From Streptosporangium lutulentum (GTDB lineage Bacteria > Actinomycetota > Actinomycetes > Streptosporangiales > Streptosporangiaceae): a stretch of 64,000 nucleotides of DNA. A program made the translations under genes and the position numbers. Shown in pieces: positions 54,578 to 63,991 of the stretch; position 1 is the stretch's first letter, and each line of letters begins with the position of its first letter. The stretch is taken from NCBI RefSeq assembly GCF_030811455.1, contig NZ_JAUSQU010000001.1, positions 5,952,001 to 6,016,000 of the forward strand. Reading direction: 5' to 3'. The notes beneath the pieces were generated by a model, which was given only the letters and a program-made list of their open reading frames with translations, did not search any database and was not told the DNA's origin.

Positions 54578-55855
54578 GTGCGTTCGCAGGCGGCATGGCA
54601 GGCGCTCACCCGGTGGAACCTGCTGGCCACACTCTGGCCCTGGCGTTCGATCATCTATCTGATGACGGGTGCCGTCATCGGCGCGGCCACGCTCCTGGTG
54701 GTCCTGGTGTTCCTGCTCTCCGGCGCGGTGCTGACGCTGGTCGTGGTGGGCATCCCGCTGCTGGTCGTGCTGGGACTCAGCGGCATCCCCGTCGCCGCGC
54801 TGGAACGGCGCCGCCTGTGGATCATCGACTCGGAGCCGATCGCCTCCCCGCACCGCGTGCCCGACCAGCCGGGGCTCGTCGCGTGGGCCCGGCTCCGCTT
54901 CACGGAGCCGGGCACCTGGCGGGAGCTGGCCTACACCGGTCTGCTGGTCACCGTGCTGTGGCCGATGGAGCTCCTGGCCGTGGTGTACGGAATCGCCGGG
55001 CCCCTGCTGGCCATGTACTCTCCCATCGCGATGGAGGAGACGGGCGAGGTCAAGCTGCTCAAGTTCTGGCTGATCGACGGCTATCCCGAGGCGTTCGCCG
55101 CGGCACTGCTGGGAGCCGTTCTGCTCGCCCTCTTCATCTATCCGCTGACGGCGCTCGCGGTGCTCCACGGCATCCTGGCCCGGTTGCTGCTCGGCTCGCG
55201 GGAGACCGACGAGGCCCGGCGGGTCATCGAGCTCACCCGGTCCAGGACCCGGCTGGTCGAGGCCTTCGAGGCCGAACGGCGGCGGATCGAGCGGGATCTG
55301 CACGACGGCGCCCAGCAGCGGCTGGTCTCGCTGACCATGACGCTCGGCCTGGCGAAGCTCACGCGCGGGGACGAGAGGACCGAACTCGTCGGCAGGGCGC
55401 ACGAACAGGCGAAGCTCGCGCTGGCCGAGATCCGCGACCTGATCCGGGGGATCCACCCGCAGATCCTGACCGACCGGGGGCTGCCCGCGGCCGTGGCCGA
55501 CGTCGCCGACCGCTCCCCCGTGCCCGTCGAGGTCTCCATGACGCTCCCGTCGCGGCTGCCCGAGGCGGTCGAGGCCACCGCCTACTTCGTGGTGTCCGAG
55601 GCGCTGGCGAACACGGCCAGGCACAGCGACGCCCGGCGGGCCTCGGTCACCGGGCGGATGGACGGCGACCGCCTCGTGGTGGAGATCGGCGACGACGGCG
55701 TGGGCGGCGCCGACGCCGCGGCCGGGACCGGACTGGCGGGACTGGCCGACCGCGTCTCGGTCGTGAACGGCAGACTGATGCTTTCCAGCCCGGTCGGTGG
55801 CCCGACCCTGCTCCGTGTGGAGATCCCTTGCGCGTCGATCGATCCCTCAAGATAG
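54578..55855 (+). CDS. Sensor histidine kinase, NarL/DesK family
   Basis: A 425-residue membrane sensor. About four transmembrane segments lie in residues 15-210 (IIYLMTGAVIGAATLLVVLV, LLVTVLWPMELLAVVYGIAG and others), a membrane-embedded sensor domain. HisKA_3 H-box is RIERDLHDGAQQRLVSLTM (His in DLHDG). HATPase motifs are ALANTARHSDARR, IGDDGVGGA and GTGLAGLADRV. The GTG at 54578 is 6 nt after a TACTGT box, so a leaderless message is likely; no Shine-Dalgarno is seen. Its gene overlaps the response-regulator start by 28 nt. It probably monitors membrane or envelope stress. Confidence 0.9.
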   Translation: MRSQAAWQALTRWNLLATLWPWRSIIYLMTGAVIGAATLLVVLVFLLSGAVLTLVVVGIPLLVVLGLSGIPVAALERRRLWIIDSEPIASPHRVPDQPGLVAWARLRFTEPGTWRELAYTGLLVTVLWPMELLAVVYGIAGPLLAMYSPIAMEETGEVKLLKFWLIDGYPEAFAAALLGAVLLALFIYPLTALAVLHGILARLLLGSRETDEARRVIELTRSRTRLVEAFEAERRRIERDLHDGAQQRLVSLTMTLGLAKLTRGDERTELVGRAHEQAKLALAEIRDLIRGIHPQILTDRGLPAAVADVADRSPVPVEVSMTLPSRLPEAVEATAYFVVSEALANTARHSDARRASVTGRMDGDRLVVEIGDDGVGGADAAAGTGLAGLADRVSVVNGRLMLSSPVGGPTLLRVEIPCASIDPSR

Positions 55856-56487
55856 TCATCGCCGAGGACGGCGTGCTGTTGCGCGAAGGACTGGCCGGGC
55901 TGCTCACGCGGTTCGGGCATCAGGTGGTGGCCACGGTGGGCGACGCCGGGAAACTCGTGGAGGTGGTGCGCGAGCACGCCCCCGACGTCGTCGTCACCGA
56001 CGTCCGGATGCCGCCGGGCTTCACCGACGAGGGGCTCCGGGCCGCGGTCGCCCTCCGTTCGGAGAATCCGCGCCTGCCCGTCCTCGTGCTGAGCCAGTAC
56101 GTCGAGCAGACCTACGCGACCGAACTGCTGGACTCCGGTGACGGAACCGGGGTCGGTTACCTGCTCAAGGATCGGATCGGCGACGTGGAGGAGTTCGTCG
56201 ACGCGCTGCTCAACGTGGTCGACGGCGGGACGGTCGTGGACCCCGAGGTGGTCAGGCAGTTGCTGCGCCGCCGCCGCGACCCGCTGGCACGGCTGTCCCC
56301 CCGGGAGCGGGAGGTCCTGGCGCTGATGGCCGAGGGCCGGTCCAACGCCGCCGTCGCCAGGGCGCTGGTGGTGTCGGAGGCCGCCGTGGGCAAGCACATC
56401 GGCAACATCCTGACCAAGCTCGACCTGCCCCCGGCCGAGGACGACCACCGGCGGGTGCTGGCCGTGGTCACCTACCTGCGGGGATAG
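55828..56487 (+). CDS. Response regulator, NarL/LuxR family
   Basis: A 219-residue two-domain regulator. Receiver (about 8-125): IVIAEDGVLLREGL with the acidic pocket, VVTDVRMPPGF with the phosphorylated Asp, and YLLKDR with the conserved Lys. Output LuxR HTH (about 150-215): LSPREREVLALMAEGRSNAA and VSEAAVGKHIGNILTKL. I place the start at the TTG at 55828 (RVDRSLKIVIAEDG) because TGGAGA lies 5 nt upstream. The gene then overlaps the kinase gene, implying coupling. Its last 16 bp overlap the 3' end of the convergent NRPS gene. Confidence 0.9.
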   Translation: MRVDRSLKIVIAEDGVLLREGLAGLLTRFGHQVVATVGDAGKLVEVVREHAPDVVVTDVRMPPGFTDEGLRAAVALRSENPRLPVLVLSQYVEQTYATELLDSGDGTGVGYLLKDRIGDVEEFVDALLNVVDGGTVVDPEVVRQLLRRRRDPLARLSPREREVLALMAEGRSNAAVARALVVSEAAVGKHIGNILTKLDLPPAEDDHRRVLAVVTYLRG

Positions 56488-59400
56488 CCCGGCCGCCGGG
56501 CTCCCCCGGCGATCGCCTCGACCCCGACGAGGTCGTCGGCGATCGCGTCGGGGATGTCGCGGTCGAAGCCGGAGAGCGAGCGCGTCCGCAGGGCGATGAG
56601 GGCCGTGCCGACGATGCCTACCGCGAAGAGGACGTACATGAAGCCGATCCCCCGTCCCGGTCCGGTGCCGACGAGCACTCCTGCGGTCGAGGCCAGCGTG
56701 CCGCCGTCGGCGAGCATCGGCTCCAGCAGCGCGCTGACCCCGGGGGCCACGAGACCGAACCCGATCGGCAGCGTGGACCACGAGATCACCGTGTTCAGCG
56801 CGAAGACCCGGCCGTGGAACCGCTGGGGGACCTTCACCTGGACGATCGTCGCGTAGATGCCGTTGAGCAGCGTCAGGCACAGGGCCATCCCGAACGCCCC
56901 GACGGTGATCACGACCAGGTCGGATCGCAGTCCGGTGACCGCGGAGCTCACTCCGAGCGCCAAGGTGCACAGCAGCACTCCGCGCATCCGCAGACGGCGC
57001 GGCCCGCCCCACAGGCTCATGATCAGGCCGCCGAGGAAACCGGCCGCCCCGGAGGCGAAGGCGACCCGTCCGGTGTCCTCCAGGGTCGCGAACGACAGCA
57101 CCAGCGGGGTGACCATCAGGAACAGAGGTGAGAGGAAGACGTTCAGCCCGGCGAAGAAGAACAGCATCGCCCGGAAGCCGGGATTGCCCCAGGAGTAGCG
57201 GAAGCCCTCGGCGATCTCCGCGAGGAGCGTCTCCCTGCGCCGCCAGGCCATGGTGACGGGGAACCGTACGAGGAGCAGCGTGGCGATCGCGATGACGTAG
57301 CTGGCGACGTCGAACAGGACGATGCCCTCCAGCCCGATCGTGGCCATGAGGCCGACCGCGATCAGGGGGACCAGGAGCTGCGACGACGAGTTGACCATCT
57401 GGACGACGCCGTTGGCGTGACCGAGGAATCGTTTGGGCACCAGCTGCGCGACCGCCGACGCGTAGGCCAGCCGCTGGAAGGTCAGCGCCACCGACAGCAT
57501 CACCAGCGGCAGGTAGACGTGCCAGACCTGGAGGTTTCCCGTCCACAGCAGCACCCCGAGGACGAGCTGGCTGCTCACCGCCCCGAGGTCTCCCGCCAGC
57601 ATCACCTTGCGCCGGTCCATCCGGTCGACGAGCGCCCCCGCGAACGGCGCCACGAGCAGGCCCGGTACCAGGGCGAGCACGGCGAACAACGCGAAGCTCG
57701 CGACGGACCCGGTCGTCTGGTAGATCCAGATCGGCACCGCGAACTCGGTGAGGGCCGAGCCGATGATCGACACGAGCTGTCCGGCCGCCACGGCGGCGAA
57801 CCGGCCCATCCCGGGTTCCGGCGCCGGGGACGCGGCGGGATCGTGCTGTCCGTGCCGGGACACCCCCGCCAGCCACCACGTCGCGCCTTCGCTCCGGGCG
57901 GGGATCTCCGGGGTCCACGAGGCGAGCGCGCGAGGAGTCTCGACGAGGATCCGCGCGAGTTCCGCCGCCCGGTACTTCAGGAAGAAGTGCCCGGCCTCGC
58001 GCATGACGACGAGCGCGGAGGTGTCCGCCAGGAAGTGCCACTCGCGGTAGCGCTCCTCGCGGAACTCCGTGGCCGGGTCGCGGTCGCCGGCCACGGTGAT
58101 CAGCGGGGCGCGCAGCCGCGTCACGTCCGTGCCGAGGACGGCGGTGAAGTACTCCTCGGCGCGCTCCGCCTCCCTGCGCATGTTCCGCACGATCCGTACG
58201 GCGTGCTCGGGTTCGAGGTCGCTCAGGTCCACCCCCATGGAGGCGAGCCAGTTGCCGTAGGCGCGGTCGGAGGAGACGGCGGCGGCCCGTGCGAGCCGGG
58301 CCAGCCCGCGCATCACCCTGCCGGTGGGCTTGGAGAAGGGGAAGGCCGCGCCGATGAAGACGGCCTCCAGCTCGCGCCCGGCGGCCTCGACGCGGCGGGC
58401 TATCTCCACGGTGAGCGCCGATCCGACGCTGCTCTGCCCGTACAGGACCAGGGGACCGCGCACCCGCCGGAGGATCTCCTCGGTGCAGCGCTCGGCCAGT
58501 TCCTCGAAGGGCAGCGCCTCCTCCTCCAGTCCCAGGTCGTTGCCGGGGATCGCGAGCGCGAACAGCCGGCGGCCGGGCGGCAGCGCGTCGGCCAGCGGCC
58601 GGTACACCACCGCGCTGCCCCCGCCGTAGGGCACGCAGACGTAGGTGACGACCTCGGTGCCCGGCGGCCGGACGGGGGTGAGCTCATGCAGCAGCGGACG
58701 CGCCGTCGCGCCGTCGGGCCCGCCCTCGGGGCGCTCGACCAGCGCGGCGAGCCCCCGCACCGTGGGGTGCTGGAACAGGTCCATCAGGGACACGCCGCCG
58801 CCGAGTTCGCGGCGCATCCTGGCGATCGCCTTCGTCGCCGACAGCGAGTGCCCGCCGAGCTCGAAGAAGTCGTCCTCCGCCCCGATCCCGGCGATCCCGA
58901 GCACCTGTGACCAGATCCCGGCGATGACGTGCTCGACCGGTGTGACGGGGAGGGCCGCCGACTCGTCCCGTGCCATCCGGGGCGCGGGGAGCGCGCGGGT
59001 GTCGAGCTTGCCGTTGGGGGTCAGGGGCAGCCTGTCGAGCGGCACCACCGCCTTCGGCACCATGTACGCGGGGACGGCGGACGCCAGCCACTCGCGCAGC
59101 TCGCCGGCTCCATGGCCTTCGCCCTGCTCCCCCGGTTCGCCGGAGCCTCGGCGGTCGGTGTCTCTCACGACGTAGGCCACCAGGGACCCCGAGTCCACGA
59201 CGACGACCGCCTGCGCCACACCGGGAGCCTCGACCAGGCGGGCCTCTATCTCACCGAGCTCGATCCGGTAGCCGCGCAGCTTCACCTGGCTGTCGAGGCG
59301 GCCGAGGAACTCCAGCTGGCCGTCCGGCCGCCAGCGGGCCCGGTCTCCGGTGCGGTAGAGGAGGCCCTCGCCGTACGGATCGGTCACGAACCGCTCGGCG

Positions 59401-62114
59401 GTGAGCTCCGGCCTGTTCAGGTAGCCGCGGGCCAGGCCCGCGCCCCCGATGTACAGCTCGCCGGGCACTCCCTCGGGGACCAGCCCTCTTCGCTCGTCGA
59501 GCACGTACACCGAGGTCTCCGCGATGGGCCGGCCGATGGGCGGGCGCTCGTCGGAGTCGCTGAGCTCCGCGCAGGTGGCGATGATCGTCGCCTCGGTGGG
59601 CCCGTAGGTGTTGACCAGCCGGACCCGCCCTCCGAAGCGCCGGTGCCAGGCCCGGACCGCCTGCGGTTGCGCCTGGTCGGCCCCCAGCACCGTCAGGCGC
59701 AGCCCCGGTGGCCAGGCGACGGCGTCGACGTCGGCGACCAGCTCGTGCCAGTACGGCGTGGGCAGGTCGAGCACGGTCAGCCGGGCGCCCTCGGCGCTCG
59801 CGAGGAAGTCCGGCAGGAACTCGCCCCCGCCGGGCAGCAGCGTGAGCGCCGCGCCCGACGCCAGGCACGGGTAGACCTCCTCCGCGTGGGTGTCGAAGCT
59901 GACCGAGGCGAACTGGAGCACCCGGTCGGCCGGGCCCAGACCGTACTCCTCGCGCATCCAGCCGACCCGGGCCGCCAGCGCCCGGTGCGTGACGACCACG
60001 CCCTTGGGCCTGCCCGTCGAGCCGGAGGTGTAGATGACGTACGCGGCCCGGTCCGGTGCGGGGGCGGGCAGTTCGGCGGAGCCGTCCCGCGGTCCCTCGC
60101 CGGGGTCGACCCGCCGGATCTCCGGCAGGCGCGCGCCCGTGGCGGCGGGGGCGATCAGGACGCCGGCCGCGCTGTCGGCGAGCATGTAGGCCAGCCGGTC
60201 GTCCGGGTAGGCGGGGTCGAGCGGCAGGTAGGCGGCGCCCGCCTTCCACACGGCGAGCAGCGCGACGATCAGCTCCGGCGAGCGGCCGAGGCAGACTCCG
60301 ACGATCGACTCGGGCCCGGCGCCCGCCTCGCGCAGCGCCCGTGCGAGCCGGTCGGACCGTTCGTCCAGCTCGGCGTAGGTCAGCTCGGCGGCCCCGTGGC
60401 TCAGCGCCGTCGCCCCCGGAGCCGCCGCCGTCGCGGCGGCGATCAGCTCGGGTACGGTCTCCTGCCGAGGCTCGGGCGCGGTCTCCGGTTGAAGCTCGGG
60501 CGCGGTCTCCCGCTGAAACTCGGGCGCGGTCTCCGGCCGAGGCTCCGGCGCGGTCTCCGGCTGAAACTCGGGCGCGGTCTCCGGCCGAGGCTCCGGCGCG
60601 GTCTCCGGTTGAAGCTCCGGTGCGGTCTTTCGCCGAAACCGGCTGGGACCGGTGCTCCAGCCCAGGATCCGTTCCCGCTCGTCCTCGCCCATCAGGTCGA
60701 TCTCGGACAGCCGGAGGTCCGGGTTGCCGGCCACCGCGCGGAGCAGCCGGACGAACCGGCCGGCCAGCGCCTCGATCGTGGACCGGTCGAACAGGTCGGT
60801 GCGGTATCCGAACCCGAGGGTCAGGCCGTCGGCGCCGCGCCACGCCTCCAGCGTCACCTCGAACTTGGCCGCCCGGTATCCGGTGTCGAACCCCTCGACC
60901 TCGATGTCCCGCATCGGGAGCACCCGGTCGGGGTCGTTCTGGCTGTGCAGGATGAGCATGGTCTGGAAGAGGGCGGAGCGGCTGAGGTCGCGTTCGACCC
61001 CGAGGTCGGTCATCACCCTCTCGAACGGGATCTCCTGGTGGCCGAAGGCGTCCACCGCGGTGGATCGGGTACGGCCCAGCAGTTCCCTGAAGGTCGGGTC
61101 CCCCGACAGGTCGCCGCGGAGCACGAGGGTGTTGAGGAAGTACCCGATCAGCGGTTCGAGCTCGACGTGGGGCCGCCCGCCGATGGGCGAGCCGACGCAG
61201 ATGTCCCGCTGTCCCGTGTGGCGCATGAGCAGCGTCTGGTAGGCGGCGAGCAGCGCCATGAACAGCGTGCCGCCCTCCGCGACCGCGAGCCGTTCCAGGC
61301 CCGCGGTCACCTCGGCGTCCACACCGCCGGTCAGGATGTCGCCCTCGGAGGTGTGCACGGCGGGCCGCGGCCGGTCGGTGGGCAGCTCCAGAACCGGGGC
61401 GCCGTCGAGCTGCTCTCGCCAGTAGTCCAGCGAGCGTCGCGCGCCCTCTCCCCGAAGCTCGCCGCGCTGCCAGATCGCGTAGTCCCCGTACTGGACGGGC
61501 AACGGCCCGAGCGGCGACGGCTCACCGGCGAGGAAGGCGCCGTAGAGAACCGCGAGTTCGCGCAGGAGCAGGTTGACGGAGATCCCGTCGGCGATGATGT
61601 GGTGGCACACCACGCTCAGCACGTGGTCGTCGTCGCCGAGGCGGAGCAGCGTGATCCGCAGCGGTGGTCCGGCCGTCAGGTCGAAGGGCGTGGAGACGCG
61701 CTCGGCGATCACGGCCGGGGCCTCGTCCTCGGGCACGTCCAGGCACTCGAACGGCGCGGGCCCCGGCTCCTCGACGACCTGGACGGGCGCCGTGCCCTCG
61801 CCGCCCTCGCCGCCCTCGCCGTCCTCGGTGAGGAAGCGGGTACGCAGCGTCTCGTGCCTGGCCACGATCTCGTCGAACGCCCGGCGCAGGACCGCGACGT
61901 CCAGCGGGCCGCGCCACCGCTGGGCCAGGGACATGGCGAACGAGGTGTCCCCGGGGTCGAGCTGGTCGAGGAACCAGATCCGTTCCTGCCCCGAGGAGAG
62001 GGGGACGCTCCCCGTCTCCGGGGGGCGCGGGGAGATCGCCGGCGGGGCGGCGGCCGCTCCGCGGCGCAGGCGCTGGGCCAGCAGCGCCTTCCTGTCGGGC
62101 GACAGCGTGGTCAT
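56472..62114 (-). CDS. NRPS C-A-PCP-TE module fused to an MFS transporter
   Basis: A 1880-residue protein. Condensation domain about 35-485 with CHHIIADG (HHxxxDG) at ~170. A repeated linker spans 496-559. Adenylation domain about 565-1060 has YTSGSTGRPKGVV at ~696 and [13 protein letters not shown]; specificity residues read roughly D-T-E-D-V-G-T-I-I plus K. The carrier domain has FFELGGHSLSATKA with its phosphopantetheine Ser near 1088. A thioesterase at about 1130-1370 has GQSSVGSALTVE and EAGHFFLK. An MFS transporter of about 12 helices from ~1437 follows without a stop. It overlaps the upstream A-PCP gene by 4 nt (ATGA). The MFS half may export the product. Confidence 0.9.
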   Translation of the reverse strand: MTTLSPDRKALLAQRLRRGAAAAPPAISPRPPETGSVPLSSGQERIWFLDQLDPGDTSFAMSLAQRWRGPLDVAVLRRAFDEIVARHETLRTRFLTEDGEGGEGGEGTAPVQVVEEPGPAPFECLDVPEDEAPAVIAERVSTPFDLTAGPPLRITLLRLGDDDHVLSVVCHHIIADGISVNLLLRELAVLYGAFLAGEPSPLGPLPVQYGDYAIWQRGELRGEGARRSLDYWREQLDGAPVLELPTDRPRPAVHTSEGDILTGGVDAEVTAGLERLAVAEGGTLFMALLAAYQTLLMRHTGQRDICVGSPIGGRPHVELEPLIGYFLNTLVLRGDLSGDPTFRELLGRTRSTAVDAFGHQEIPFERVMTDLGVERDLSRSALFQTMLILHSQNDPDRVLPMRDIEVEGFDTGYRAAKFEVTLEAWRGADGLTLGFGYRTDLFDRSTIEALAGRFVRLLRAVAGNPDLRLSEIDLMGEDERERILGWSTGPSRFRRKTAPELQPETAPEPRPETAPEFQPETAPEPRPETAPEFQRETAPELQPETAPEPRQETVPELIAAATAAAPGATALSHGAAELTYAELDERSDRLARALREAGAGPESIVGVCLGRSPELIVALLAVWKAGAAYLPLDPAYPDDRLAYMLADSAAGVLIAPAATGARLPEIRRVDPGEGPRDGSAELPAPAPDRAAYVIYTSGSTGRPKGVVVTHRALAARVGWMREEYGLGPADRVLQFASVSFDTHAEEVYPCLASGAALTLLPGGGEFLPDFLASAEGARLTVLDLPTPYWHELVADVDAVAWPPGLRLTVLGADQAQPQAVRAWHRRFGGRVRLVNTYGPTEATIIATCAELSDSDERPPIGRPIAETSVYVLDERRGLVPEGVPGELYIGGAGLARGYLNRPELTAERFVTDPYGEGLLYRTGDRARWRPDGQLEFLGRLDSQVKLRGYRIELGEIEARLVEAPGVAQAVVVVDSGSLVAYVVRDTDRRGSGEPGEQGEGHGAGELREWLASAVPAYMVPKAVVPLDRLPLTPNGKLDTRALPAPRMARDESAALPVTPVEHVIAGIWSQVLGIAGIGAEDDFFELGGHSLSATKAIARMRRELGGGVSLMDLFQHPTVRGLAALVERPEGGPDGATARPLLHELTPVRPPGTEVVTYVCVPYGGGSAVVYRPLADALPPGRRLFALAIPGNDLGLEEEALPFEELAERCTEEILRRVRGPLVLYGQSSVGSALTVEIARRVEAAGRELEAVFIGAAFPFSKPTGRVMRGLARLARAAAVSSDRAYGNWLASMGVDLSDLEPEHAVRIVRNMRREAERAEEYFTAVLGTDVTRLRAPLITVAGDRDPATEFREERYREWHFLADTSALVVMREAGHFFLKYRAAELARILVETPRALASWTPEIPARSEGATWWLAGVSRHGQHDPAASPAPEPGMGRFAAVAAGQLVSIIGSALTEFAVPIWIYQTTGSVASFALFAVLALVPGLLVAPFAGALVDRMDRRKVMLAGDLGAVSSQLVLGVLLWTGNLQVWHVYLPLVMLSVALTFQRLAYASAVAQLVPKRFLGHANGVVQMVNSSSQLLVPLIAVGLMATIGLEGIVLFDVASYVIAIATLLLVRFPVTMAWRRRETLLAEIAEGFRYSWGNPGFRAMLFFFAGLNVFLSPLFLMVTPLVLSFATLEDTGRVAFASGAAGFLGGLIMSLWGGPRRLRMRGVLLCTLALGVSSAVTGLRSDLVVITVGAFGMALCLTLLNGIYATIVQVKVPQRFHGRVFALNTVISWSTLPIGFGLVAPGVSALLEPMLADGGTLASTAGVLVGTGPGRGIGFMYVLFAVGIVGTALIALRTRSLSGFDRDIPDAIADDLVGVEAIAGGARRPGYPRR
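60438..60629 (-). repeat. Eight 24-nt tandem repeats coding an ETAPEPRP-type linker
   Basis: Within the NRPS gene, eight units of 24 nt encode KTAPELQP, ETAPEPRP, ETAPEFQP, ETAPEPRP, ETAPEFQR, ETAPELQP, ETAPEPRQ and ETVPELIA (residues 496-559). They join the C and A domains and should form a stiff, extended Pro/Glu-rich spacer. The near-identity of units suggests recent expansion. Confidence 0.9.
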
Positions 62115-63991
62115 GACGCTCCCCCGTCGAGCAGTCGGGTGACCTCTTCGTCGGTCAGCTCGGACAGTTCCTCCATGAGAAGCTCCTCCACCGCGACCGC
62201 GAGGTCGGCCACCGTACGGTTCCTGAAGATCTCCCGGATGGGGACGTCGATCCCGACGGCCACGCGCAGGTGCGCGCCGACCCGTACGGCGAGCAGCGAG
62301 TGGCCGCCCAGCGCGAAGAAGTCGTCGAACGCCCCGACCCTTTCGACTCCCAGCGCCTCCTGCCAGACCTTCGCGACCAGAGCCTCGGCGTCGGTCCTGA
62401 CCGCCACGAACGGCCGGTCCTCGTCGAAGCCCGGCGCGGGAAGGGCCCTGCGGTCGATCTTCCCGCCCGAGGTCGCCGGCAGTTCGTCCAGCACCACCCA
62501 GACCTCGGGCACCATGTACGGCGGAAGCTCCCCGGCCAGGTGACGCCGGAGGTCCGCCGGGTCGGCGGAACCCGCGACGTAGGCGACGAGCCTGTCGTCG
62601 CGGGCGGTGACGGCCGCCTGCCGCACGCCTGGGTGGGCGAGCAGGCGTCCCTCGATCTCGGCGGGTTCGATCCTGAACCCGCGGACCTTCATCTGGTCGT
62701 CGAGGCGGCCCAGGAACTCCAGTTGCCCGTCCGCGCGCCAGCGGACCAGGTCACCGGTCCGGTAGAGCCGCCCCGCCTCGGGGTCGGACACAAAACGCTC
62801 GGCGGTCAGGTCCGGGTGCCCGAGGTAGCCGCGGGCGAGTCCGGCTCCGCCGAGGAGCAGCTCTCCCGGCGCTCCGGGGGGCGCGTGGTGGCCGTGACCG
62901 TCGAGGACGATCGCCCGCACGCCGCCGATCGGTCGGCCGATCGGCGGGCGGCCCTCGGTGTCGGCGGGACCGAGGTCCGCCGCGGTGGCGATGATCGTGG
63001 CCTCGGTGGGGCCGTAGGTGTTCACGAGTCGCACCCGGTCACCGAAGCGCTCCCGCCAGCGGGCCACGGCGCTCGCGTGCGCCTGCTCGCCGCCGAGGAT
63101 GACCAGCCGCAACCGCTCGGGCCAGGCCACGTCGTCCATCTGGTCGACCAGCCGGTGCCAGTAGGCCGTCGGGAGGTCCAGCACCGTCACCTCCCGTCCC
63201 CGTGGCCCGGCGAGGATCTCGGGCAGGGTGACCGCGCCGTCGGGCAGGAGTTCCAGGGTCGCTCCCGCGGCGAGGGCGGGGTAGATCTCCTCGGCGTGCG
63301 CGTCGAAGCTGAGCGAGGCGAACTGGACCACGCGGTCCCCCGGGCCCAGGCCGTAGACCTCTTTCATCCAGGCCACCCGGGCGGCCAGAGCCCCGTGTTC
63401 CACCACCACGCCCTTGGGCAGGCCGGTGGAGCCGGAGGTGTAGATCACATACGCGGCGTCGGCGTGACGCGGCCCTCCGGACGTCGTCCCCGGCCTCTCC
63501 CCGTCCGGCTCACCGAGGCCGGCCGGCTCTTCCCGCCCGGTCCGCACTTCGGGTCCGCCCGGGCCGTCGAGCCCGTCCAGGTGCGGCGTCGGGACCTCTC
63601 CCCGCGGCAGGTCGTCGAGGTGCCGTCCGGTCACCGTCAGGGCGGCGCCGCTGTCGGCGAGGAGCAGCCGGGCCCGTTCCTCCGGGAGTTCGGGGTCGAC
63701 GGGCAGGTAGGCGCCGCCGGCCCGCCACACCGCCAGCAGCGCCACCACCGCGTCGATCGACCGGTCCACGCGGACCGCGACGACCGTTTCCCGTCCGACG
63801 CCCCGCCCGCGAAGCGCGGCCGAGAGCGAGGCGACGCGACGTTCCAGGCCCGCGTAGGTCAGCGTCTCGTCGCCGCAGCTCAACGCGGTGGCGTCGGCGT
63901 GAGCGGCGGTCGCCTCGCCGATCGCCCCCGGCACCAGGAGATCGGCGGGATGACGGACCGCCGCCCCCGTCGTGAGATGGCCGCCGTTCAC
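62111..63991 (-). CDS. NRPS adenylation-carrier protein (A-PCP), possibly truncated by the right edge
   Basis: At least 626 residues. The adenylation domain (about 20-520) has [63 protein letters not shown] and SGGKIDRR with the A10 lysine; specificity residues read about D-A-E-D-I-G-T-I-I-K. A carrier domain follows with [16 protein letters not shown]. No condensation domain is present, fitting a loading module feeding the next gene. A GTG at 63991 with GGTGGG just upstream can start it, but the frame is still open at the window edge, so a longer protein is possible. Its stop overlaps the next start. Confidence 0.88.
   Translation of the reverse strand: MNGGHLTTGAAVRHPADLLVPGAIGEATAAHADATALSCGDETLTYAGLERRVASLSAALRGRGVGRETVVAVRVDRSIDAVVALLAVWRAGGAYLPVDPELPEERARLLLADSGAALTVTGRHLDDLPRGEVPTPHLDGLDGPGGPEVRTGREEPAGLGEPDGERPGTTSGGPRHADAAYVIYTSGSTGLPKGVVVEHGALAARVAWMKEVYGLGPGDRVVQFASLSFDAHAEEIYPALAAGATLELLPDGAVTLPEILAGPRGREVTVLDLPTAYWHRLVDQMDDVAWPERLRLVILGGEQAHASAVARWRERFGDRVRLVNTYGPTEATIIATAADLGPADTEGRPPIGRPIGGVRAIVLDGHGHHAPPGAPGELLLGGAGLARGYLGHPDLTAERFVSDPEAGRLYRTGDLVRWRADGQLEFLGRLDDQMKVRGFRIEPAEIEGRLLAHPGVRQAAVTARDDRLVAYVAGSADPADLRRHLAGELPPYMVPEVWVVLDELPATSGGKIDRRALPAPGFDEDRPFVAVRTDAEALVAKVWQEALGVERVGAFDDFFALGGHSLLAVRVGAHLRVAVGIDVPIREIFRNRTVADLAVAVEELLMEELSELTDEEVTRLLDGGAS

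Noticed and set aside
60438-60629. CRISPR-like array
   Set aside because: The 24-nt units are directly adjacent, have no spacers and encode an in-frame octapeptide linker of the NRPS.
58929-62543. Open frame of about 1200 codons on the plus strand opposite the NRPS genes
   Set aside because: It is an antisense shadow with repetitive Leu/Gly/Arg composition, while the minus strand encodes unmistakable NRPS motifs.
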